Assembly (NCBI GenBank): GCA_013361595.1
Contig: JABFXT010000825.1
Location: forward strand, 1-11,542
Direction of reading: 5' to 3'
DNA length: 11,542 nt
Origin: Nocardia sp.
GTDB taxonomy: Bacteria; Actinomycetota; Actinomycetes; Mycobacteriales; Mycobacteriaceae
Made by a program: the position numbers and the translations under genes. This document shows positions 6,464 through 11,542 of the stretch, in pieces. Within the stretch, counting starts at the first letter, position 1. Each line of letters begins with the position of its first letter. The notes beneath the pieces were generated by a model that ran no database searches, was not told where the DNA came from, and saw nothing but the letters and a program-made list of their open reading frames with translations.

Positions 6464-6646
6464 CTACTTCTTCTGGTCCCGCACAGCCTTCCGGGCGGCT
6501 TCCTGTGCCTTGTCCACCTGTCCGGCGTATTTGCCGCCTGTCTTCTTGTCGACCGCGTCGCCGACCTTCTCGATCAGCGGTTCCACCTTGTCCGCGTTCT
6601 TGCGCGCCAAACCCAATGCCTTGTTCGCCAGGCCCTTGAAATCCAT
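6464..6646 (-). CDS. Small Rv0909/MT0933 antitoxin-family protein, copy B
   Basis: This is a 60-residue, Lys-rich, highly charged helical protein. It resembles the MT0933_antitox family named after M. tuberculosis Rv0909, whose reported toxin partner is the SRPBCC protein Rv0910. The signature core is KNADKV (16-21), KVGDAVDKKTGGKY (27-40) and EAARKAV (49-55). AGGAG stands 6 bases before the ATG. It is the last gene of the minus-strand run, 84 bp behind ligD, and has a paralogue just before ligD (9004-9243). No toxin gene lies beside it, so the antitoxin role is only a family label; a stress-related or structural small protein is equally possible. Confidence 0.82.
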   Translation of the reverse strand: MDFKGLANKALGLARKNADKVEPLIEKVGDAVDKKTGGKYAGQVDKAQEAARKAVRDQKK

Positions 6647-6730
6647 CTCTGCTCCTTGTCCGAACTCGCTCGAACATCACAGTACCCAGCGGATTCGGGC
6701 CACGGGCCGCATCCTCGACAGCGACGGCGC

Positions 6731-8953
6731 TCACAGTTCGCCCAGCCACGCCGGATGCCAGAGCCGGCCGGTTTCTGTCCAATCCATGTACCGCACAGTG
6801 CCTTCCACCTTCGGCGTCACCCAGATCGCGTCGCGGCGTTCCTCGGCGGACAGTTCGCCGGTGAACGGGCTCGTCTTGCGTTCCAGCCGGTGCAGCCGCG
6901 CGGCGAGTTCACGCATGCCCGCGTCGCCGAAGCCCGTACCGACCCGGCCCGCGTACACGAGACCGTCTTCGGCCGGAATCCCCACCAGCAGTGATGCGAA
7001 CGGGCGCGCGCGGCTGCGGCGCATACCACCCACCACCACTCGCTGGGTCCGCCAGTTCCGTTGTTTCACCCAGGCGTGCCCGCGGGTTCCGGGCAGGTAC
7101 ACCGAATCCAGTCGTTTGGCGACGACCCCTTCCACTCCGTCCTGTTCGCTGCGCCGCACCGCGTCCGCTCCGCTGCCTTCGTAGGGCGGTGGTACGCGGA
7201 GCGCGGGTGCGGTGGCGGCAAGGGCCTCGAGGACTCGGCGGCGGTCGCGGTAGCGTTTCCGCAGGAGCGATGTGCCGTCGAGGTAGAGCAGGTCGAATGC
7301 CACGAATTCCGCGCGGCGCGGATTCGCTTTCAGCAGTGCGATGTTCACCGCGCCGTCCGGATCGCGCACGATGATCTCCCCGTCCAGCACGACCTGATGG
7401 CCTTTCAGATCGGTGGCCAGCTCGGCGAGCTGCGGATAGCGTGCCGTGACATCGTTGCCCGCCCGGCTGCGCAACCGGAGTTCACCGGAGTCGATCTCGA
7501 CGATGAGCCGGAAGCCGTCCCATTTGCGTTCGAACACCCACTCCGATTCCGGGAGTCCGGTCACTTCGCCGCTGGTGGCGAGCATGGGGGTCAGGCCGCG
7601 CGGTAGTTCGGCCGCGGGGGCGGGCTGGTCCTTCATCAGATGCATGAGCCATTGATCGCCCTCGGTGCGGATCAGCGCATAGCGACCGTCGAGGCGGTCG
7701 CCGCGCAGCACCACGATCACCTCGTCGTCCCGCCATTTCTCGGTCCGGTAGGTGCCGGTGTCCCAGATCGACATCTCGCCGCCACCGTATTCACCCGCCG
7801 GTATGGTGCCGTGGAAATCCAGGTATTCCAGTGGATGGTCCTCGGTGTGCACGGCGAGCCGGTTCTGGCGTGGACTGTCCGGTGGCCCTTTGGGGACCGC
7901 CCAGGAGACCAGGACGCCTTCGCGTTCCAGCCGGACATCCCAGTGCAGGCGGCGCGCATGGTGCTCGTGTACCACGAACCGGTCACCGGCCCCGGGCCGC
8001 GGCGAGGTCGCGGGCACCGGTTCCGGGGTCCGCGCCGGATCCCGCATGGACCGGTATTTCGTCAGGGCGTCGTCGAGCGGCGGATCCAGACCCGCGAGCA
8101 GGTCGCCGTCGGACCGGTATCGGCGCAGCACCTCGTCGAAACGCAGCTGCCGCAGGTCGGCGCCGTTCTCGAGCTCGTCCCAGCTGCGCGGCGCCGCGAC
8201 GTTCGGTTCGGGGCGGCCACGCAGCGAGTACGGCGCGATGGTGGTTTTCGACGGATTGTTCTGGCTCCAGTCCAGGAAGACCTTGCCGGTCCGGACCTTC
8301 TTCGCCATGGTCGCCGTCACCAGATCGGGCAGCAGTTTCTCCAGGTTCTCCGCCACCTGTTTCGCCACCGTCGACGCCCCGCCGGGGCTCAGCGCCCGAT
8401 CCAGCGGAACGTAGAGGTGTATACCCTTGCTGCCGCTGGTGAGCGGATAGGCGCGCATCCCGATCTCGCCGACCATATCCCGGATACCGAGCGCCACCCG
8501 CGCGCATTCGGCCAGTCCGGCGCCCGGGCCGGGATCCAGGTCGAACACCAGCCGCGTGGCCGGGCCGCGCTCGGCACCGTCGAAACGCCACTGCGGTACA
8601 TGGATCTCCAACGCCGCCTGCTGACCCAGCCAGACCAGTCCGGCCTGTGTGGAGATGATCGGGTAGGTCACCTCGCGGTCGGAGTGCCGCTGGCTGCGGC
8701 GGGGCACCCAGGACGGAGTCCCGGCGGGGAGGTTCTTCTCGAAGAACGAGGCGGCTGCGACACCGTCGGGCCAGCGTTTCCGGGTGACCGGGCGGCCCGC
8801 CAGATGCGGCAGCATGGCCGGGGCGATATCGGCGTAGTACTCGATCACCTCGCCCTTGGTGGTGCCGGTCTCCGGATATAGCACCTTGTCCGGGTTGCTC
8901 AGCCGGACTTCGATATCCGGCTGCCCGGGCTCACCCGCGAAACTCCGGGGCAC
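6731..8953 (-). CDS. Multifunctional ATP-dependent DNA ligase LigD (non-homologous end joining)
   Basis: This 740-residue enzyme processes and seals double-strand breaks with Ku. Domain order is polymerase, phosphoesterase, ligase, as in M. tuberculosis LigD (759 residues). Polymerase (about 15-300): catalytic D138-x-D140 in FDLDPGPG, H179 in SGSKGIH, and D228 in FLDWSQN. Phosphoesterase (about 325-450): H331, H337, D339, R341 (HHARRLHWDVRL) and H373 match the metal and phosphate ligands known from Pseudomonas LigD. Ligase (about 455-740): adenylated lysine K477 in ERKWDG, motif III AFDLLYLDG (552-560), motif IV EGVVAKR (608-614), motif V WVKQRN (628-633). All active sites appear intact. The start is GTG 8953, with only a weak GGGG ribosome site; the family fold begins soon after. 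The gene lies 50 bp behind a small antitoxin-family gene. No Ku gene is in the window. Confidence 0.96.
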   Translation of the reverse strand: MPRSFAGEPGQPDIEVRLSNPDKVLYPETGTTKGEVIEYYADIAPAMLPHLAGRPVTRKRWPDGVAAASFFEKNLPAGTPSWVPRRSQRHSDREVTYPIISTQAGLVWLGQQAALEIHVPQWRFDGAERGPATRLVFDLDPGPGAGLAECARVALGIRDMVGEIGMRAYPLTSGSKGIHLYVPLDRALSPGGASTVAKQVAENLEKLLPDLVTATMAKKVRTGKVFLDWSQNNPSKTTIAPYSLRGRPEPNVAAPRSWDELENGADLRQLRFDEVLRRYRSDGDLLAGLDPPLDDALTKYRSMRDPARTPEPVPATSPRPGAGDRFVVHEHHARRLHWDVRLEREGVLVSWAVPKGPPDSPRQNRLAVHTEDHPLEYLDFHGTIPAGEYGGGEMSIWDTGTYRTEKWRDDEVIVVLRGDRLDGRYALIRTEGDQWLMHLMKDQPAPAAELPRGLTPMLATSGEVTGLPESEWVFERKWDGFRLIVEIDSGELRLRSRAGNDVTARYPQLAELATDLKGHQVVLDGEIIVRDPDGAVNIALLKANPRRAEFVAFDLLYLDGTSLLRKRYRDRRRVLEALAATAPALRVPPPYEGSGADAVRRSEQDGVEGVVAKRLDSVYLPGTRGHAWVKQRNWRTQRVVVGGMRRSRARPFASLLVGIPAEDGLVYAGRVGTGFGDAGMRELAARLHRLERKTSPFTGELSAEERRDAIWVTPKVEGTVRYMDWTETGRLWHPAWLGEL

Positions 8954-9003
8954 CCCCGATCACATCCGCGGGCGGACAACCCCGTCCGGTGTCGCGCCGC
9001 CGA

Positions 9004-9243
9004 TCACGGACGCGGATCCGACCCCGGGCCACCGGCCGGTCCGGGGCCACCCGGCTGCTCCGGCGGGACCACCTTGCGGGCGGCCTCCTTACCCTTCTGG
9101 ATCTTGTCCGAGTACTTGCCCTTGGTCTTCTGGTCGAGGAAATCCCCGGCCTTGTCGACCGCCTGATTGATCTTGTCGGAGTTTTTCGCGGCAGTTTCCT
9201 GGCCCTTGCCGACCAGGTTCTTCAGGTTGTCCATCAAGCTCAT
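9004..9243 (-). CDS. Small Rv0909/MT0933 antitoxin-family protein, copy A
   Basis: This 79-residue charged helical protein belongs to the same family as the product of 6464-6646. The shared core is KNSDKI (20-25), DKAGDFLDQKTKGKY (29-43) and EAARKVV (50-56). Unlike copy B it has a Pro/Gly-rich tail of about 20 residues. The ATG at 9243 is preceded by GGAAGGA about 8 bases upstream; another ATG three codons in (9234) is less well placed. It lies 34 bp behind the Rv0906-like gene and 50 bp before ligD. In M. tuberculosis the namesake Rv0909 lies close to Rv0906, so this copy may be its positional counterpart, but the toxin gene expected next is absent and ligD stands in its place. Confidence 0.85.
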   Translation of the reverse strand: MSLMDNLKNLVGKGQETAAKNSDKINQAVDKAGDFLDQKTKGKYSDKIQKGKEAARKVVPPEQPGGPGPAGGPGSDPRP

Positions 9244-9277
9244 AGCCGATTCCTTCCCTGTCACCGTGCGGAAGCGT

Positions 9278-10426
9278 TCACTCCATATCTTCCCACCAGG
9301 AACGCCCGGGCGGGAGGAAACGAATATCGAGCCTTTCACCGGGCACCGGTACCGCGATCTCTGTACCCGACGCCGCGGCCGAGTCGACCAGACGGCGGAC
9401 GGGTTCGGCCCAGGGATGGGGTGCGAGGTTGAACGTCGCCCAGTGGATCGGCACCAGCACGCCGTGCTCCGGTTCGCCCAGGCACAGGTCGGCGTGTGCG
9501 CGCACCGCCTCCTCGGGGTTCATGTGGATATCGGCCCAGTGCGAGTCGTAGGCGCCGATCGGCAGCAGGGTCAGATCGAACGGACCCCACTGCGCGCCCG
9601 TCGCCGCGAACGCTTTGGTGAATCCGGTGTCGCCACCGAAATACGCCCGGTGCTTCGCGCCGACGAGCGCCCAACCTGCCCAGAGCGTGGTGTTGCGGAC
9701 GAGTCCGCGGCCCGAGAAGTGCCGGGCCTCCGCGCAGATGACGGTGAGTTCGGGACGGTCGTCATCGGGAGCGGACAGCGAATACGAGCAGCCCCAGTCG
9801 AGTTCGACGATCCGCGACTCCGGCACGCCCCAGTGCCGCAGATGCGCGCCCACCCCGATCGGCACCACGAAAACGGACTGTTGCGTATGCACCAGGGTGG
9901 CGATGGTGTCGGCGTCGAGATGGTCGTAGTGGTCGTGCGAGATCACCACGGCATCCACCGGGGGTAATTCGTCCAGCGCCACCGGGACGGGGTGGATGCG
10001 GGACGGGCCGACCAGCCGGGACGGCGAGACCCGCTCGCTCCACACCGGGTCGGTGAGCACCCGGTAGCCGTCCACCTCGATCAGCGCGCTGGCGTGCCCG
10101 TACCAGGTGACCGCGAGTTCCGCGGCCGTCCCCGGCTGCCGGGGTTCGGCCAGCGGCACCGCGCCTTTCGGGCGACCGGCCCGCATACCGGCCACCATCG
10201 ACAGCAGGCCGGTCGGGTTCTCGCGCACGACGATCGGTGACGCGGGTTCGGTGTTGTGGAACTGGCGGTCCCGATAGCTGCGGGCGCCGGAGGCGGTGGG
10301 CGCGATCGCGGAGACCGAGGCGCCCAGCGCGGCCGGCAGCCCGTCCAGGGCCCGCGCCACCCAGCCGAATACCGTCATCCCGGCCAGTCCGGCCGCCGCC
10401 GCGACGGCAGTGCGCGGCCGCATCAT
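9278..10426 (-). CDS. Metallo-beta-lactamase-fold hydrolase, NAPE-PLD/Rv0906 type, membrane-anchored
   Basis: This 382-residue protein has a hydrophobic N-terminal segment (about 8-28) without a clear signal-peptidase site, probably a membrane anchor. The catalytic domain follows from about residue 105. Zinc ligands are H164-x-H166-x-D168-H169 (SHDHYDHL), H236 (ARHFSGRG), D266 (GGDTGF) and H328 (PIHWATF). The WYGHAS and LTDPVWSERVSP stretches and GAYDSHW are typical of the group that contains N-acyl-phosphatidylethanolamine phospholipase D and M. tuberculosis Rv0906. A phospholipid or lipid-phosphodiester substrate is therefore plausible but not shown. The start overlaps the echA6 stop as ATGA, so the two are translationally coupled; a second ATG follows at once (10423). 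A link with EchA6 in lipid handling is inferred from this coupling. Confidence 0.88.
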   Translation of the reverse strand: MMRPRTAVAAAAGLAGMTVFGWVARALDGLPAALGASVSAIAPTASGARSYRDRQFHNTEPASPIVVRENPTGLLSMVAGMRAGRPKGAVPLAEPRQPGTAAELAVTWYGHASALIEVDGYRVLTDPVWSERVSPSRLVGPSRIHPVPVALDELPPVDAVVISHDHYDHLDADTIATLVHTQQSVFVVPIGVGAHLRHWGVPESRIVELDWGCSYSLSAPDDDRPELTVICAEARHFSGRGLVRNTTLWAGWALVGAKHRAYFGGDTGFTKAFAATGAQWGPFDLTLLPIGAYDSHWADIHMNPEEAVRAHADLCLGEPEHGVLVPIHWATFNLAPHPWAEPVRRLVDSAAASGTEIAVPVPGERLDIRFLPPGRSWWEDME

Positions 10427-11148
10427 TTGCCCACGAACTTGGCGGGACGCTTCTCCTGCCGGGCCTGCCTGCCCTCTTCCGCGTCCGCGCTCGACCATGC
10501 TGCCTCCAATGCGGCCTGCTGTTCGTTGTTGGCCGGCTCGCGGGTGCCGTCGTCGTTGAGTTCCAGTTTCAGATGGCGCAGCGACAGCGGCGCCAGTTCG
10601 GCGACGGACTTCGCCCAGCCCTGGGCGTCGGCCAATGTGCCGAGCCGGTTGGCGAATCCGAAGGTGTAGGCATCGGACGCCGAGATGGGTTCGGCGCCGA
10701 GCAGTACGGTACGGGCCGGGCCACCGCCGATCAGCGAGACCAGCCGGCGCGTAGTCCAACGGTCCACGGAGATACCCAGTTTCGCGGCCGGTATGGCGAG
10801 GTAGGAGTCCGGCGCCATCACCCGCAGATCCGCCGCCATCGCCAGCTGCACTCCCGCCCCGAGCGCGGGACCGTTCAGCGCGGCGATCACCGGCACCGGC
10901 ATCGCCTCGACCTCGTGCAACATATCCAGCAGGGCGTCGAGGAATTCCGTCGAGTACACACCGTCGAGATCCGCGCCGGCGCTGAACACCGGGCCGCGCC
11001 CGGTGAGCACGACGACCCGGGAAACGCGGCGGGCATTGGACAGCGCCTCCCGGAGCCGGGTGACCAGATCCAGGTTCAGCGCGTTTCGCCGCTCTTCGCG
11101 CTGCAGTTCGATGGTGACGACGTCGCCGTCACGGCTGACCCCGAGCAT
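10423..11148 (-). CDS. echA6: EchA6-type crotonase-fold acyl-CoA-binding protein
   Basis: This 241-residue protein is in the enoyl-CoA hydratase superfamily and aligns by eye along its whole length with M. tuberculosis EchA6 (Rv0905). Shared stretches include TIELQR-ERRNALN, NGPALGAGVQLAM, LRVMAPDS, NRLGTLADAQ, LNDDG and EKRPAKF. The oxyanion-hole region SAGADL (56-61) is present. Both hydratase glutamates are missing: Q101 stands in GAGVQLAM and A121 in IPAAKLG. This agrees with EchA6 being a non-hydratase that binds long-chain acyl-CoA and hands it to FAS-II for mycolic acid synthesis. The ATG at 11148 follows GGAAGG by 7 bases. It is the first gene of a minus-strand run and is coupled by ATGA to the Rv0906-like gene. 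Confidence 0.9.
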   Translation of the reverse strand: MLGVSRDGDVVTIELQREERRNALNLDLVTRLREALSNARRVSRVVVLTGRGPVFSAGADLDGVYSTEFLDALLDMLHEVEAMPVPVIAALNGPALGAGVQLAMAADLRVMAPDSYLAIPAAKLGISVDRWTTRRLVSLIGGGPARTVLLGAEPISASDAYTFGFANRLGTLADAQGWAKSVAELAPLSLRHLKLELNDDGTREPANNEQQAALEAAWSSADAEEGRQARQEKRPAKFVGK

Positions 11149-11542
11149 GTTTGTCCTTCCCCGCTGAACGAATACCGATACAAACCGCCGATAAGGATGC
11201 GTTACTGCCCACTCTGCCACAGGAACGTGACCGGCCCGGGGAAGGCCGGAGCTGCACTTCCGGGCGTGGTCGAGGCCCGGAGCCGCAAATCCATGGCGGA
11301 AACCGACCGAGCCCGCACGGCTCCCGGTCGAAGATCGACGACCACCGGATACCGACCCCGTATGAGCCTCCCCACACCGCCCGAACCACCCGCCCCGCCG
11401 AAGGCGGCTGCGAACACAGTCACGGCCCGCCCCGGTCCTGGAGCGTGGAGCGCAACAACCGACCACCACACTCGACAACCCGAGCCAACACCACCGGCCC
11501 CCACCCGACGCCGAAGGCGAGGCCCCCCCACAAAGGCGGGGC
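11149..11542. other. Intergenic region upstream of echA6, no supported gene
   Basis: This region of nearly 400 bases should carry the echA6 promoter, but I cannot place a convincing -10/-35 pair. CCGATA occurs twice 13 bases apart (11175-11180 and 11188-11193) close to the gene and could be a regulatory direct repeat; this is weak. Farther out are two small hairpins with a GAA loop, CCGCC-GAA-GGCGG near 11397 and CGCC-GAA-GGCG near 11509. The last bases start what looks like another palindromic element. Open frames across the region give Gly/Arg/Val-rich translations without domains, and I do not call them genes. Confidence 0.45.
11519..11542. repeat. Probable start of a third palindromic element, cut by the window end
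   Basis: GAGGCC followed by CACAAAGG (11529-11536 region) matches the 5' end of copy 2 (GAGGCC at 6323, CACAAAGG at 6329-6336) and resembles copy 1 (GAGACCC and AAAGG at 228-241). The outer arm would then begin at the window edge. Only about 24 bases are visible, so this is tentative. Confidence 0.4.

Noticed and set aside
6464..6646. A complete toxin-antitoxin module around ligD
   Set aside because: Both small proteins belong to the antitoxin-named family, but no toxin partner (SRPBCC-type or other) is next to either, so a functional module is not supported.
7640..8881. 413-residue plus-strand open frame opposite ligD
   Set aside because: It is fully antisense to the intact LigD polymerase and phosphoesterase domains and has a shadow-like Arg/Gly/His-rich composition.
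11202..11531. Minus-strand open frame of 109 codons upstream of echA6
   Set aside because: It has no ribosome site and no recognisable motif, and it crosses GAA-loop hairpins and the start of a repeat element.

Overview
The window is high-GC actinobacterial DNA, most likely from a mycolic-acid-containing Corynebacteriales member such as Nocardia. Three things point there: an EchA6-type crotonase lacking its catalytic glutamates, beside an Rv0906-type metallo-beta-lactamase-fold protein; a LigD with the mycobacterial POL-PE-LIG domain order; and an ECF transporter with the same build as M. tuberculosis Rv2326c-Rv2325c. The genus is an inference. All comparisons to named proteins come from memory of the families, not from searches.

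Layout. Positions 1-371 hold no gene I can support. They carry a structured palindromic element (217-351) ending just before the ribosome binding site of a class III cyclic-nucleotide-phosphodiesterase-like metallophosphoesterase (372-1148, +). This gene converges, 7 bp apart, on an AraC/OruR-type regulator (1156-2208, -), which lies behind a cation diffusion facilitator metal exporter (2250-3164, -). The exporter is divergent from an ECF transporter pair: a fused membrane/double-ATPase protein (3245-5506, +), coupled by an ATGA overlap to its EcfT subunit (5503-6237, +). The intergenic region 6238-6463 holds a short tandem repeat and a second copy of the palindromic element.

The right half is a single run of five minus-strand genes. 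In transcription order they are echA6 (10423-11148), an N-terminally anchored Rv0906-like hydrolase (9278-10426, ATGA overlap with echA6), a small Rv0909/MT0933-family protein (9004-9243), ligD (6731-8953), and a second Rv0909/MT0933-family protein (6464-6646). Gaps are -4, 34, 50 and 84 bp, so one transcript is plausible. The first part resembles the M. tuberculosis Rv0905-Rv0906-Rv0909 neighbourhood. The odd part is ligD sitting between two paralogous 'antitoxin-family' proteins with no SRPBCC-type toxin in view. The last ~390 bases (11149-11542) have no convincing gene. They end in what looks like the beginning of another copy of the palindromic element, cut by the window edge.

The most interesting non-coding signal is the palindromic element: two diverged copies keep the same long stem, the same CCGCAGG apical segment and the same outer arm. 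At least one base pair is exchanged compensatorily (G-C to T-A), which suggests selection on a fold or a mobile palindromic repeat.
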